From Haloplanus aerogenes (lineage in GTDB: Archaea > Halobacteriota > Halobacteria > Halobacteriales > Haloferacaceae), in the NCBI RefSeq assembly GCF_003856835.1, contig NZ_CP034145.1, positions 3,224,001 to 3,288,000 on the forward strand: a DNA stretch of 64,000 bases, written 5' to 3'. Positions 18,066 to 27,269 of the stretch are shown here, piece after piece. The translations under genes were made by a program, and so were the position numbers. The notes under the pieces were generated by a model. The model made no database searches. It was not told where the DNA came from and saw only the letters and a program-made list of their open reading frames with translations. The first letter of the stretch is position 1, and the number at the start of each line of letters is the position of its first letter.

Positions 18066-18087
18066 GTTTCCACCGCTGTAGGCAACA

Positions 18088-18106
18088 TTGATTTATCTAA
18101 CGAAAA
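18088..18106 (-). promoter_or_regulatory. Promoter of the PGF-CTERM pair
   Basis: On the minus strand an AT-rich box (TTAGATAAATC) is centred about 32 bp before the ATG at 18065, predicting transcription start only a few bases before the start codon. The surrounding 40 bp are markedly AT-rich compared with the genes. A metal- or haem-responsive operator would be expected for a transporter of this class, but I see no clear palindrome. Confidence 0.45.
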
Positions 18107-18191
18107 CAAACTTGATAATTCGGCGAAGGGTGAGAGCCGCGTCGGCGCGGTGCGGCGACGGGCTTTCGGCCCCACGCGACGACGGGATGGT

Positions 18192-19325
18192 ATGGACGAT
18201 CCGTTCGACGCCGATCCGGCGACACGTGTACGGCACGTGTTCGAGCGCCACGCCACGGTCGGCCTCCACCACGGTGCGCAGTTGGCGGTGTACGACGGGG
18301 ACGAACTCGTCCTCGACCTGGCGACCGGCACCGTCGGCCCCGACGGCCCGGCGACGACGCCCGACCGCCGGTACGTACTCTTCTCCTGCACGAAACCGTA
18401 CGCCGGCGTCTGCCTCCACCACCTCGTCGAGCGTGGCCACCTCGACTACGACGACCCCGTCCGCGACCACTGGCCCGAGTTCGCCGACGCGGGGACGGAG
18501 AAAGCCGAGGCGACGGTCCGACACGTCCTCAGCCACCAGGCCGGCCTCCCGTACGGCCCGTTCGACGAGGCGTACGACCAGTGGGGCGACTGGGACGCGG
18601 CCGTCGCGGCGATGGAGGATCTGGAGCCGAAATTTCGGCCGGGATCGACCGCCGCGTACCACTCGCTCACCTACGGCTTCCTCGTCGGCGAACTCGTCCG
18701 GCGCGTGAGCGGGCAGCCCGTCGACGCCTACGCCCGCGACCACGTCTTCGAGCCGCTGGGGATGAGCGACACGTCCATCGGCCTCCCCGCTGGCGAGCCG
18801 GACGACGTGGCGACGCTCGCCGGATTCGCGCCGGGCGAGCGGTGTCGAAACGCCGGTGTCGGCCTCGACGGCCGGGAGGACGAGGCGGCCGCGCTGTTCA
18901 ATCGGGAGGCGATGCACCGCGCCGTCGTCCCGGCGGCGACGGGCGTCGGCACCGCGCGCGACATGGCGCGGTTCTACGCCTGTCTCGTCAACGCCGGTGA
19001 ACTCGACGGGGCGCGGCTACTCGCTCCCGACACCGTCGAGGCGGCCACGAGCCTGCAGGTCGAAGTCGAGACGGACGCCACCCTGAACGTGCCCCGGCGC
19101 TACGCGCTCGGCTTCGAGCGCGCGGGAACCGTGTGGGACAAATACGGGACGCTGGCGCCGCGGACGACGTTCGGTCACGGCGGCCTGGGGAGCATCGTCG
19201 GGTGGGGCGACCCCGAATCCGGGCTGGCGATGGCCTACGTCACCAACGGGATTCGGGACGAGACGGAACACGCCCAGCGGGCCTGTGAGATGGCCGACGC
19301 GGTTCGGCGGGCGTTCGGCGGGTGA
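18192..19325 (+). CDS. Serine hydrolase of the beta-lactamase (S12) family
   Basis: A 377-residue protein of the beta-lactamase/penicillin-binding fold. The catalytic SxxK motif is SCTK near residue 65, and the YxN/YxS element is YHSLTYG near 156. A C-terminal FGHGGLGSIVG near 327 takes the place of the KTG strand motif. No signal peptide is seen, so it is probably cytoplasmic, an esterase- or peptidase-like enzyme; archaea lack peptidoglycan. The frame is open upstream to 18060, but the ATG at 18192 (MDDPF) starts the conserved part. Confidence 0.85.
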   Translation: MDDPFDADPATRVRHVFERHATVGLHHGAQLAVYDGDELVLDLATGTVGPDGPATTPDRRYVLFSCTKPYAGVCLHHLVERGHLDYDDPVRDHWPEFADAGTEKAEATVRHVLSHQAGLPYGPFDEAYDQWGDWDAAVAAMEDLEPKFRPGSTAAYHSLTYGFLVGELVRRVSGQPVDAYARDHVFEPLGMSDTSIGLPAGEPDDVATLAGFAPGERCRNAGVGLDGREDEAAALFNREAMHRAVVPAATGVGTARDMARFYACLVNAGELDGARLLAPDTVEAATSLQVEVETDATLNVPRRYALGFERAGTVWDKYGTLAPRTTFGHGGLGSIVGWGDPESGLAMAYVTNGIRDETEHAQRACEMADAVRRAFGG

Positions 19326-19442
19326 GCAGGACTACCGTCTCGATGTACGTCGGAAGCGACGCCGACGGCGCTACCGCCACCACGGCACGCACGGTGGGTC
19401 CGGGACCGAAACAGCGCCGTCCGACCCGCGATAATGTTGGGA

Positions 19443-19480
19443 CACCTATATGTAGACAGAGAGCCATGGTATAGCATGGC
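19443..19480 (+). promoter_or_regulatory. Promoter and start-site inverted repeat of a microprotein gene
   Basis: A TATA-like CCTATATG lies near 19444-19451, about 26-30 bp before the ATG at 19476, predicting a leaderless or nearly leaderless mRNA. The start codon lies inside an inverted repeat: GCCATG at 19463-19468 and CATGGC at 19475-19480, separated by GTATAG. The repeat could be a binding site or an mRNA hairpin that masks the start. Confidence 0.4.
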
Positions 19481-19607
19481 AAGCAAGGAGACTCGGCCGA
19501 CCACCGCCGACGAATTGGATATGTTTCCCGACTGGGTCTACCAGATCCCCGGCCTGATCCTGATAGCCCTCGGCTTCGGTGGCGTCGTGTACCTCTCACT
19601 CTTCTGA
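19476..19607 (+). CDS. 43-residue single-helix membrane microprotein
   Basis: The frame encodes a polar N-terminus (MASKETRPTTADELDMFPDW), then one transmembrane helix (PGLILIALGFGGVVYLSLF) that ends the protein. The ordered layout of charged cytoplasmic start, amphipathic DWVYQ linker and helix, plus a well-placed promoter, argue that this is a real small gene. Function is unknown; small membrane proteins of this kind often accompany a larger complex. Codon third positions are GC-rich as in neighbouring genes. Confidence 0.65.
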   Translation: MASKETRPTTADELDMFPDWVYQIPGLILIALGFGGVVYLSLF

Positions 19608-19672
19608 ACCACACCCCGTGGAGGAAGGCGGGCTCCGTAGCGCCGCCTGAGCGACGGCATCGTCGGCCGCGA

Positions 19673-22663
19673 CTAGTCGTTGCTCGCGGCCTTCGCCGGC
19701 TTGCGCCGATCCGAGCGCGGCCCCGTCAGCGCCACGTCGGGGAGCAGGTCGCGCAGATACCGACCGGTGTGGGAGTCGTCGAGTCGCGCCACCTCTTCGG
19801 GTGTTCCCGTCGCCACCACTTCGCCGCCACCCTCGCCACCCTCGGGACCGAGGTCGATCACGTGGTCGGCGTTTTTCACGAGGTCGAGTTCGTGTTCGAT
19901 GACGACCACCGTGTTGCCGGCGTCGGCGAGGCGGTGGAGCACCTCGATCAACTTGCGTTCGTCCTCGGGGTGCAGCCCCGTGGTCGGTTCGTCGAGCAGG
20001 TAGAGCGTCTCGCCGGAGTCCTTCTTGCCCAACTCCTCCGCGAGTTTGACGCGCTGGGCCTCGCCGCCGGAGAGCGTGGTCGAGGGCTGGCCGAGTTGCA
20101 TGTAGCCGAGGCCCACGTCCTGTAAGAGTTCGAGGCGACGACGGATGCCGGGGTTGGCCTCGAAGAAGTCCAGCGCCTCGTCGACCTCCATGTTCAGCAC
20201 GTCCGCGATGGTCGCGCCCTTGTAGGTCACGTCGAGCGTCTCGTCGTTGTAGCGAGCGCCGTCACACTCCTCGCAGGGGACGTACACGTCCGAGAGGAAG
20301 TTCATCTCGATTTTGACCGTGCCCTGTCCGCCACACTCCTCACAGCGGCCGCCCTTGACGTTGAACGAGAAACGCCCCTTCTCGTAGCCGCGCTGGTTCG
20401 CGAGTTTGGTCTCCGCGAAGAGTTCGCGGACGTGGTCGAAGACGCCGGTGTAGGTGGCGGGGTTGGAGCGAGGGGTGCGGCCGATGGGGGACTGGTCGAT
20501 GAGCCGCACCGTCTCGATCCGATCGTAGCCCTCGATGGCGTCGTGGTCGCCGGGGTCGACGGAGGTGTTGTCGTTCATCTCGCGGGCGAGCCCCTTGTAG
20601 AGCACGTCGTGCATGAGCGTGGACTTGCCGGAGCCGGAGACGCCGGTGATGGCGACGAACTGGCCCAGCGGGATGGATACGTCCACGTCGTCGAGGTTGT
20701 GCTGGCGGGCGCCGCGGATCGCGAGGGTGCCGTCGTCGGGGTCGCGGCGCTCGTCGGGCACCGGAATCTCGCGTCGGCCGGCGAGGTAGTCGGCCGTGAT
20801 GGATTCGTCACAACTGACCACCTCGTCGAAGTCGCCCTGCACGACGACTTCGCCGCCGCGCTTGCCCGGGCCGGGTCCCATGTCGATGACGTTGTCCGCG
20901 CGGCGCATCGTCTCCTCGTCGTGTTCGACGACGAGGAGGGTGTTGCCGAGGTCCCGTAGTCCTTCGAGGGTGTCGAGCAGGCGGTCGTTGTCGCGCTGGT
21001 GCAGGCCGATGGATGGCTCGTCGAGGACGTAGAGGACGCCCACGAGACCGGAGCCGACCTGCGTGGCGAGGCGGATGCGCTGAGACTCGCCGCCGGAGAG
21101 GGTGGACGCCTCGCGGTCGAGGGTGAGGTAGTCCAGCCCGACTTCCTGCATGAAGCCGAGGCGGGCGCGAATCTCCTTCAGAATCTCCTCGGCGATGGTG
21201 CGTTCGCGCTCGGTGAGCGCGCCTTCCAGTCCCTCGAAGTGGGCGAGGGCGTCCGCGATGCTCATGCGGTTCACCTCGGTGATGGCCGTCCCGTCGACGA
21301 GGACGGCCCGCGAGGCGGGCTTGAGGCGCGTGCCGTCACACTCGGGACAGGTGGTGACGGCCATGAACTCCTCGATGTGGTCGCGGGTGTTGTCCGAATC
21401 CGTCTCGACGTGCCGACGTTCGAGGTTGCCGATCACGCCCTCGAAGGGCTGTTCCTTCCGACGAACGCCGTTTTTCGTCGTCCACTCGAAGAGCACGTCC
21501 TCGTCGGTGCCGAAGAGGAAAGCGTCCTGTACCGCCTCGTCCAGTTCCTCGAAGGGCGTGTCGACGGAGACGCCGAAGTGTCGCGCCACGGAGTCGAGTT
21601 GCCGGCGGTAGTACGACCGGTTGTAGCTCCACGGCTCGAAGACGTTTTTCAACGGCTTGCTCTCGTCCTGCACGACGAGGTCGGGGTCGACCTCCTTCGC
21701 GTTGCCGATGCCCTCACACTCCGGGCAGGCGCCATGGGGGCTGTTAAAGGAGAAGCTCCGCGTCTCGATTTCGGGGATGTCGATGCCGCAGTGGGTGCAG
21801 GCCAGATCCTCCGAAAATTCGACGACGAGGCGGTCGGGGGCGTCGCCGTCGTCGTCGTCCGCGGCGTCGGCGTCCGGGTCCGCGGCCAGATCACCGGTCG
21901 ACCGGGCCGTCGAGCCGCCGAGTTCGACGCCCTCGGGCGGGTCGGGGAGGATCACCTTCAGGACGCCGCCCGCTTCTTCCAGCGCCGTCTCGACGGAGTC
22001 GGTGATACGCGAGCGAGCGTCGGGATCGATCGTCACGCGGTCGACCACCACGTCGATGGTGTGGTCGTAGTTCTCGTCCAGGTCGGGGCGATCCATCGTC
22101 AGATCGTAGGGTTCGCCGTCGACCTCGACCCGACTGTACCCCTCGCTCACGAGGTCGTCGAAACGATCCTCGAAGGCGCCCTTCTGGTCGCGGACGATCG
22201 GGGCACAGAGTTTGGCCCGCGTCCCCTCGGGGAGTTCGAGGAGGCGGCGGACCATCTGACTCGCGCTCTGTTCGCCGACCTCGCGGCCGCACTCGGGACA
22301 GTGAGGCGTGCCGACGCGAGCGTACAGCAGGCGGAGGTAGTCGTGGAGTTCGGTGACGGTACCGACGGTCGACCGGGGGTTGTTGGCCGCGTTCTTCTGG
22401 TCGATAGAGATGGCCGGCGAGAGGCCCTCGACGCTCTCGACCTGCGGCTTGTCCATCTGCCCGAGAAAGTTGCGGGCGTAGGCGGAGAGGGATTCGATGT
22501 AGCGACGCTGACCTTCGGCGTAGACCGTCTCGAAGGCGAGCGACGACTTGCCCGATCCGGAGAGCCCGGTAACGACGCTGAACTCCTCGCGGGGGATGCG
22601 GACGTCGAGGTCCTTGAGGTTGTGTTCCTCGGCCCCGCGAACCTCGATATAGTCCTTACTCAT
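19673..22663 (-). CDS. uvrA: UvrABC excinuclease subunit A
   Basis: A 996-residue DNA damage-recognition ATPase of nucleotide excision repair. Both ABC modules are complete: Walker [10 protein letters not shown] near residue 33 and GVSGSGKST near 670, signatures [12 protein letters not shown] and [12 protein letters not shown], and DEPSIGLH and DEPTTGLH Walker B motifs. The zinc modules CTHCG..CPEC and [12 protein letters not shown] are visible. Haloarchaea have bacterial-type UvrABC by ancient transfer. The insertion around residues 255-275 is rich in D, a halophilic feature. The ATG at 22663 directly follows an in-frame TAG. Confidence 0.97.
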   Translation of the reverse strand: MSKDYIEVRGAEEHNLKDLDVRIPREEFSVVTGLSGSGKSSLAFETVYAEGQRRYIESLSAYARNFLGQMDKPQVESVEGLSPAISIDQKNAANNPRSTVGTVTELHDYLRLLYARVGTPHCPECGREVGEQSASQMVRRLLELPEGTRAKLCAPIVRDQKGAFEDRFDDLVSEGYSRVEVDGEPYDLTMDRPDLDENYDHTIDVVVDRVTIDPDARSRITDSVETALEEAGGVLKVILPDPPEGVELGGSTARSTGDLAADPDADAADDDDGDAPDRLVVEFSEDLACTHCGIDIPEIETRSFSFNSPHGACPECEGIGNAKEVDPDLVVQDESKPLKNVFEPWSYNRSYYRRQLDSVARHFGVSVDTPFEELDEAVQDAFLFGTDEDVLFEWTTKNGVRRKEQPFEGVIGNLERRHVETDSDNTRDHIEEFMAVTTCPECDGTRLKPASRAVLVDGTAITEVNRMSIADALAHFEGLEGALTERERTIAEEILKEIRARLGFMQEVGLDYLTLDREASTLSGGESQRIRLATQVGSGLVGVLYVLDEPSIGLHQRDNDRLLDTLEGLRDLGNTLLVVEHDEETMRRADNVIDMGPGPGKRGGEVVVQGDFDEVVSCDESITADYLAGRREIPVPDERRDPDDGTLAIRGARQHNLDDVDVSIPLGQFVAITGVSGSGKSTLMHDVLYKGLAREMNDNTSVDPGDHDAIEGYDRIETVRLIDQSPIGRTPRSNPATYTGVFDHVRELFAETKLANQRGYEKGRFSFNVKGGRCEECGGQGTVKIEMNFLSDVYVPCEECDGARYNDETLDVTYKGATIADVLNMEVDEALDFFEANPGIRRRLELLQDVGLGYMQLGQPSTTLSGGEAQRVKLAEELGKKDSGETLYLLDEPTTGLHPEDERKLIEVLHRLADAGNTVVVIEHELDLVKNADHVIDLGPEGGEGGGEVVATGTPEEVARLDDSHTGRYLRDLLPDVALTGPRSDRRKPAKAASND

Positions 22664-22756
22664 CTACGCTCGACTGGGGGCCGGACCGCTGAAACGCTGT
22701 CGGTTCGGGCGACGCAGGGCTGGCTGTCGGTCAGGATCGGTGCGCCGCCGCCCCAT
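22664..22756 (-). other. Possible leaderless upstream ORF before uvrA
   Basis: A 30-codon ORF starts at the ATG at 22756 and ends with a TAG that directly abuts the uvrA ATG. A TATA-like box near 22779-22787 is about 26 bp before this upstream ATG, so transcription may begin right at it. The peptide (MGRRRTDPDRQPALRRP..) is Arg/Pro-rich and unlike the acidic proteome, so it may simply be an open frame in GC-rich leader DNA. Confidence 0.25.
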
Positions 22757-22793
22757 GCCGACGGAGCAGCGGGAGGCAGCTATAGTCGCCCTG

Positions 22794-23147
22794 TCAGGAC
22801 AGTTTCTCGCGGCTGATCTTCACGCCCGTCGGCGCGACGATGATCTCGTCCTCACCCTTCTGAACCACGTCGCCGTCGACTTCGCGAGCGACCTGCCGGA
22901 GGTCCTCCAGAATCCGGTCGACCACGCTGTCGCTCGGGCTCATCCGCGTGATGTCCGCGATGACGAGGTTGCCGTCGTAGACGGCGTCCTTGATCGCCAT
23001 GGCGTCGCGCTGTTCGCTGATTTCGGCGATCTGGACCTGCATGCTCGCCTCGGCCCGCGCCGTGTCGAAGTCGTCCAGGTTCAGTTCGACGTAATCCTCG
23101 GTGCTGTGGGTACCGCCACCGCCGAGGATCTTGCTCATGATGCCCAT
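22794..23147 (-). CDS. sepF: SepF-like cell division protein
   Basis: A 117-residue protein starting MGIMSKILGGGGTHSTEDYV: a short N-terminal membrane-targeting segment, a linker and a SepF domain. The domain contains VQIAEISEQRDAMAIKDAVY, LVIADITRMSPSD and the C-terminal DEIIVAPTGVKISREKL. In Haloferax SepF anchors the cytokinetic FtsZ2 ring to the membrane. Length matches archaeal SepF. It precedes uvrA on the same strand with 130 bp between them. Confidence 0.93.
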   Translation of the reverse strand: MGIMSKILGGGGTHSTEDYVELNLDDFDTARAEASMQVQIAEISEQRDAMAIKDAVYDGNLVIADITRMSPSDSVVDRILEDLRQVAREVDGDVVQKGEDEIIVAPTGVKISREKLS

Positions 23148-23239
23148 GGTACGTACAGGAACCACTGGCTCAATAGTTCTTGCGTCAGACGAAGGGTGTC
23201 GACGGCGGATTTTTGATGCGGCACGCCCCTCAACCGATC

Positions 23240-23896
23240 GTGACCTACAGCATCTGCGTCCGGGAGCGGGGTGCAGCGGGCCATCGCTTCGGCGTCGCCG
23301 CCGCAGCCCGCGTCCCGGCGGTGGGGAGCGTCTGCCCGCACGTGGGGGACGAGGGCGCCGTCGCGGTGGCCGGCGTCGCCGACCGTGACCTCGGGGGGCG
23401 ATGTCTGGCCGCCCTCGCGGACGGCCGGCGACTCGACGCCGTGGTCGACGAGATGACCGACGACACCGCCGACCGCTGGCAACTCCACGGCGTCGACGCC
23501 GCATCGAGCGCCGCCCACACCGGCGACGACTGTCGCCCCGTCGCGGGCCACCACGCAGGCGACGGCTACACCGTCGCCGGCACGTCGATGGCCGACGAGG
23601 AAGTTCTCGACGCGCTGGAGCGGGGGTACCGCGAGAACGAGCGCGACGCGCCGCTCGCCTACCGCCTGCTCACGGCGCTGGCGGCCGGGGAGCGCGCGGG
23701 CGGCGACGGACGGGACCTGCCGGTCGGAAGTGCGGCAGTGGTCGTGCGGACGCCCGGCGCGGGGCCGGAACCGCTGTATCACGACTTGCGGGTCGACGCC
23801 AGCGAGACGCCAGTCGCCGATTTACGGGAGACGTACCGGCAAGCGAAGCAGGGGTACGAGGCGGCGGTGGAGCGTTATCAGACCGAGAACTCGTAG
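23240..23896 (+). CDS. DUF1028 family protein (Ntn-hydrolase-like)
   Basis: A 218-residue protein. The family start (M)TYSICVRERGAAGHRFGVAA and RVPAVGSVCPHVGDEGAVAV are recognisable. These proteins have an Ntn-hydrolase-like fold and no settled reaction. The GTG at 23240 gives the family-typical MTYSI start; an ATG eight codons upstream (23216) is possible. Compared with relatives, the middle segment around residues 50-70 looks diverged. The end overlaps the convergent PUA gene by 19 bp. Confidence 0.78.
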   Translation: MTYSICVRERGAAGHRFGVAAAARVPAVGSVCPHVGDEGAVAVAGVADRDLGGRCLAALADGRRLDAVVDEMTDDTADRWQLHGVDAASSAAHTGDDCRPVAGHHAGDGYTVAGTSMADEEVLDALERGYRENERDAPLAYRLLTALAAGERAGGDGRDLPVGSAAVVVRTPGAGPEPLYHDLRVDASETPVADLRETYRQAKQGYEAAVERYQTENS

Positions 23897-24357
23897 AGGT
23901 CGTCGCCGACGTGGTGGACGGATTCGACGACCTTGCCCGAGTCGCCGGTGAGGTCGGCGCCGGGTTCGAGCGCCCGGCCCACCGCCAGCGCCTTGCCGTG
24001 GGTCTCCTCGACGATGGCGACGAGGTCGCCGGGGTCGATGCTCTCGTCGGCGTCGACGATGCCGGGGCGCATCACGTCCGCGCCGTCGCTGACGAACTGG
24101 ATGGCGCCGGCATCGACGGTGACGACCCGCCGCTGTGGCGGGTAGGTGTTCGCGCCGCGGACCGTCAGGAAGGGTTCGCCGTCGACGAAGAAGACGGACG
24201 GCTCACCGTCGACGAGCACCAGATCGAACTCGGTGTCGACGAGGTCGACGCGCTCGTAGGTGTCGCCGTCGAGGTCGACACCGAGAGCGTCCTCGAGCGT
24301 CGACTCCAGTTCCCGTATCTCGTCGCTCCGCAGGTGATGGCGGGATTTGACTTCCAT
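23878..24357 (-). CDS. PUA-domain RNA-binding protein
   Basis: A 159-residue protein like archaeal MCT-1/PUA proteins. An N-terminal alpha/beta domain (MEVKSRHHLRSDEIRELEST.. and FDLVLVDGEPSVFFVDGEP) is followed by a PUA domain at about 78-150, with VVTVDAGAIQFVSDGADVMRPGI and KALAVGRAL. PUA domains bind structured RNA; eukaryotic MCT-1 acts with DENR in translation reinitiation. The target here is unknown. The start at 24357 gives the canonical MEVKSRHHL. Confidence 0.88.
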   Translation of the reverse strand: MEVKSRHHLRSDEIRELESTLEDALGVDLDGDTYERVDLVDTEFDLVLVDGEPSVFFVDGEPFLTVRGANTYPPQRRVVTVDAGAIQFVSDGADVMRPGIVDADESIDPGDLVAIVEETHGKALAVGRALEPGADLTGDSGKVVESVHHVGDDLYEFSV

Positions 24358-24477
24358 GGAGGGGTGGTAGGTCGCTCGGCGGATAAGTCGCCCGTTCGCG
24401 GCCGACGGTGTCGCGGCCGTCTGCCGAGCGTCGGACACGCAACAAACGCTAAGTGGTCGTGGTGCCTGGCATCGGCC

Positions 24478-24789
24478 ATGTGGCGTTCCGGATCGGATGG
24501 GGGACGGGATCGGAAGACGGTCGTGTGTATCGCGTGTGGCACGTCGCTCCACCGATCCGAGGCCCGCGAGTACGACAAAGAGGGCGACCGCTGGAGCCGA
24601 CACGGCAAGGAGTTCGAACACCTCTGTAAGGAGTGTTACCGGAACCTCTGTCACCAGCCGCGGGACGAACTCGAAACCCTCCTCGTCGACATCGGTGACG
24701 GCGAAAACCTCTCCCAGCAGACCTTTCTCGAACGGTATTACGGTGCCGTCGAGGAGCGGTACGGCTCGGCCGAAGAGCCCGAATCCTGA
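24478..24789 (+). CDS. DUF7562-like zinc-finger protein
   Basis: A 103-residue protein with two cysteine pairs: CIACG near residue 15 and CKECYRNLC near 45-53, the latter followed by HQPRDELE. This suggests a zinc finger with a helical, acidic C-terminal tail (LERYYGAVEERYG). A box around 24448-24454 (ACGCTAAG) lies about 26 bp before the ATG at 24478, compatible with a leaderless transcript. It is divergent from the PUA gene. The DUF number is from memory. Confidence 0.72.
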   Translation: MWRSGSDGGRDRKTVVCIACGTSLHRSEAREYDKEGDRWSRHGKEFEHLCKECYRNLCHQPRDELETLLVDIGDGENLSQQTFLERYYGAVEERYGSAEEPES

Positions 24790-24909
24790 GACGGATCGTT
24801 GTAACGGTCTACCGGCCGTCACCGCCCCCGTAGCCGGAACTGACTTACAACAATCCGTATGGCTGCCGCGCCCGACACGTCTAACTACCCGTCACGTGTA
24901 GAGCGGGGC

Positions 24910-26241
24910 ATGACGAACGATTCTGAGGCGCAGGCCCAAGCCGGGACGGCCGAGGGCCAGGGCCCGGTCGAGATTACGCCGGCCGAAGCCCGCCAGTTAC
25001 AGGAGAAACGCGAGGACCTGTTCGAGGAATTCGAGATCCGCGACGAGTTTCCCTCCGAAGTCCGCCGCGAGGCACGCGAGCGAACCGATGGCGTCCAGCA
25101 AGAGATTCAGGACGAACTCGATCACCGCGAGGACCTCCGGGATCTGACCGCGTGGACGACCGACCCCATCGACGCGCAGGACTTCGACGACGCGATCAGC
25201 GTCCGCGAGGAGGAGGACGCCTACCGCCTGTGGGTCCACATCGCCGACGTGACCCACTACGTCCACCCAGACTCCGCGATGTGGGAGGAAGCCGTCCAGC
25301 GCGGGAACACGGTCTATCTCCCCGCCTACACCATCCACATGCTCCCGCCGATTCTCGCGGAGACGGTGTGTTCGCTGGTTCCCGAGGAAGACCGCCTCGC
25401 GCACACGGTCGAGATGGAACTCGACAAGGAGACCCTGTCGTTCGAGACCATCGACATCTACAAATCCGTCATTCGGAGCGACGAACGGCTCACCTACAGT
25501 CAGTGTGAGAACCGGCTCGAAGACCCCGAGGCACCGCTCCACGAGGAGAACACCCTCGCGTTCGAGCTCGCGGATCGAATGCACGAACAGCGCAAAGAGG
25601 ACGGCTCACTCGTCCTGAACCCGCGGCGGGACCGCGCCCACACCATCATCGAGGAGTGCATGCTGAAGGCGAACAAGGCGGTGACGCACGAACTGATGTG
25701 GAACCGAGGCGTCGAGGCGATGTATCGCGTCCACCCCCAGCCGACGCCGGATCAGTGGAACGACGCGCTCCGGGAGATTCAGGAACTCGACGGCGTCTCC
25801 ATCCCCTCCGACAAGTGGGACGATCCGCGCAAGGCCGTCAACGGGGCACTGGAGAACGCCCCCGACCGGATGCTGTCGAAGATCCAGCGCGCGGTGCTGA
25901 AGGTGATGCCGCGGGCGAAGTACATGAACGACCCCTTCGGCGGCCACCACGCGCTCAACTTCGACATCTACGGCCACTTCACCTCGCCCATTCGACGGCT
26001 CTCCGACCTGATCAACCACTGGATCGTCCACGAGAACGACGTGCCCGAGGATCTGATCGAACTCTGTGACCGGGCGTCCGACAGGCAGAAAGACGGCGAG
26101 ACGGTCGAACGCCTCTACAAAGGGTTCATGGAGGAGATCGGTCTCGACCCGTACGCGGTGAACAACCGCGGCGTCGTCACCGTCGACGAGGACGGAACCG
26201 TGCTGAACGACGAAGGGCTACCGCCGGCCGAAGATCGATAG
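24910..26241 (+). CDS. rnr: RNase R-like exoribonuclease (RNB domain)
   Basis: A 443-residue 3'-5' exoribonuclease. The RNB active-site motif DPIDAQDFDDAIS near residues 87-99 has the aspartates that bind Mg2+. PAYTIHMLPPILAETVCSL and FGGHHALNFDIYGHFTSPIRR are further RNB signatures. Bacterial RNase R has N-terminal cold-shock and C-terminal S1 domains; both appear to be missing, so this is a minimal haloarchaeal form. An in-frame ATG at 24859 exists. MTNDSEAQ at 24910 is preferred because the extra residues are not acidic and look like leader. Confidence 0.9.
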   Translation: MTNDSEAQAQAGTAEGQGPVEITPAEARQLQEKREDLFEEFEIRDEFPSEVRREARERTDGVQQEIQDELDHREDLRDLTAWTTDPIDAQDFDDAISVREEEDAYRLWVHIADVTHYVHPDSAMWEEAVQRGNTVYLPAYTIHMLPPILAETVCSLVPEEDRLAHTVEMELDKETLSFETIDIYKSVIRSDERLTYSQCENRLEDPEAPLHEENTLAFELADRMHEQRKEDGSLVLNPRRDRAHTIIEECMLKANKAVTHELMWNRGVEAMYRVHPQPTPDQWNDALREIQELDGVSIPSDKWDDPRKAVNGALENAPDRMLSKIQRAVLKVMPRAKYMNDPFGGHHALNFDIYGHFTSPIRRLSDLINHWIVHENDVPEDLIELCDRASDRQKDGETVERLYKGFMEEIGLDPYAVNNRGVVTVDEDGTVLNDEGLPPAEDR

Positions 26242-26459
26242 GTCAGTTCCAGCGTTTGAGAATTGGGGCGGTACGTTTGTATAGTCGAACCATCCACGTC
26301 CACGTGCCCCTTCACGGGGCCTGCCGTCGAGTCGGGTCGACCATGCATCGCTCCCACGTCGACGGCTCCTTTCGTACCATGGGCGAGACGGCTCTCCCCC
26401 CCGTCTCGTGTGTTCTCTTCATCAGACACCTGCCGAGTCGAATCGTCGGTGAAGTGTGA

Positions 26460-26472
26460 GAAAGATTTATGT
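26460..26472 (+). promoter_or_regulatory. Promoter-like box before the structured RNA candidate
   Basis: AGAAAGATTTATGTTCC around 26458-26474 has a purine-rich BRE-like part followed by a TTTATG box. It predicts rightward transcription from about 26490, just before the hairpin-rich stretch. It is the most AT-rich spot in the neighbourhood. The reverse strand (ACATAAATC) is also box-like, so the direction is not certain. Confidence 0.35.
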
Positions 26473-26487
26473 TCCATGGTAACGTAT

Positions 26488-26800
26488 GGCAAGATCCGGT
26501 AGCATCCACGAGGACACACTGGACGATCGGGTCCAGTCCGTTCGAACGAACGGGTTGGATCGGATTAGGGGTAAAACCAAAGACCCCGTAACAGGGGAAC
26601 AAGGTGAACGCCTCGAAGGAGGACCGTAGCGACCCGATGCCCATCCGCCATGGCGGATGGGAGCGAAGACCAAGTAACGGATCTCGGGTAACCGAGATTC
26701 GAGAATCTGGGAAACCAGTACCGGTCGTAAGGGCCGTGGAAAACATCTCCCGTCCGGGTCCAAATCGTGGTGATACCGTTCTTCCGCAACCGTGAGCCGT
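26488..26800 (+). ncRNA. Candidate structured non-coding RNA
   Basis: Six consecutive hairpins can be drawn. They are CCCC/GGGG at 26584-26597, CCTC/GAGG at 26611-26622, and a perfect 22-bp palindrome at 26640-26661. The next is ATCTCGG/CCGAGAT at 26681-26698 closed by a GTAA loop. CTGG/CCAG at 26707-26718 is closed by GAAA, and CGGTC/GGCCG at 26722-26736 is the last. Two loops are GNRA tetraloops, which only make sense in RNA on the plus strand. It does not match my memory of archaeal RNase P or SRP RNA. The ends are guesses. Confidence 0.35.
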
Positions 26801-27269
26801 CGCTATCGGGACAGACGGACGGGGTCCCGTATGGGACGATGGTACAGGGAGTGTCCGGGACCCCGTGGGGACGTGGGTCTGGAATACTGAATAGTTCAGG
26901 GACGTTCACAATATTTTCGTCCGACACGAAGTTCTTCTCGGATCTGATAGCTGGTGCAGAAGTATTAATTGGCTGAACAGACGAGGGAGAGTGGGCTTCG
27001 TCCGACCCCGAAGCCCTCAGAGGCACCCCCCTTTTTCCGTTGCTCCGGGACGGATGGCGACAGGTGGCTTGCAGCCACGTTCTGGGTCGTCGAGCGGTAC
27101 GTCGACGACTTCGTCGCGCACGGCGTCGGCTTCCCCAGGGCGACGCCATTCCCTTCCGTCCGTCGTAGTCCCCCGCGTGCATCGCGTCCGACCACCTCAC
27201 GAAGCAGTCAAAAAATCGGGGATTCCGTCTTCTCGGCCACATATCGGCTGCTGGCTACCGAGAGGACCC

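Larger units (their letters stand above)
26242..27269 (+). other. About 1 kb without a convincing protein gene
   Basis: This stretch has lower GC than its surroundings and several short open frames in conflicting directions, none with haloarchaeal codon bias or a family match. It holds an AT-rich promoter-like box near 26463 and a dense run of hairpins at 26575-26740 (listed separately). A simple hairpin GCCCC/GGGGC lies near 26300-26320. The right part (26970-27260) is more GC-rich but still unassigned. It may be a decayed mobile element or a locus for non-coding RNA. Confidence 0.6.

Noticed and set aside
26312-26425. A 36-residue minus-strand ORF starting MKRTHETGG downstream of an AT-rich box
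   Set aside because: No protein-like pattern and not acidic; it probably is a chance frame in non-coding DNA.
26488-26800. Identification of the hairpin-rich region as RNase P RNA or SRP RNA
   Set aside because: The conserved RNase P blocks (GGAAGUC-type and ACAGAA-type) and the SRP helix 8 motif (GGAAG with AGCAG) are not present.
27095-27115. A YVDDF motif like the active site of group II intron reverse transcriptases, downstream of the hairpin-rich region
   Set aside because: The flanking residues do not look like a reverse transcriptase, the motif would be only 44 residues from the start of the frame, and I found no domain V sequence of a group II intron.
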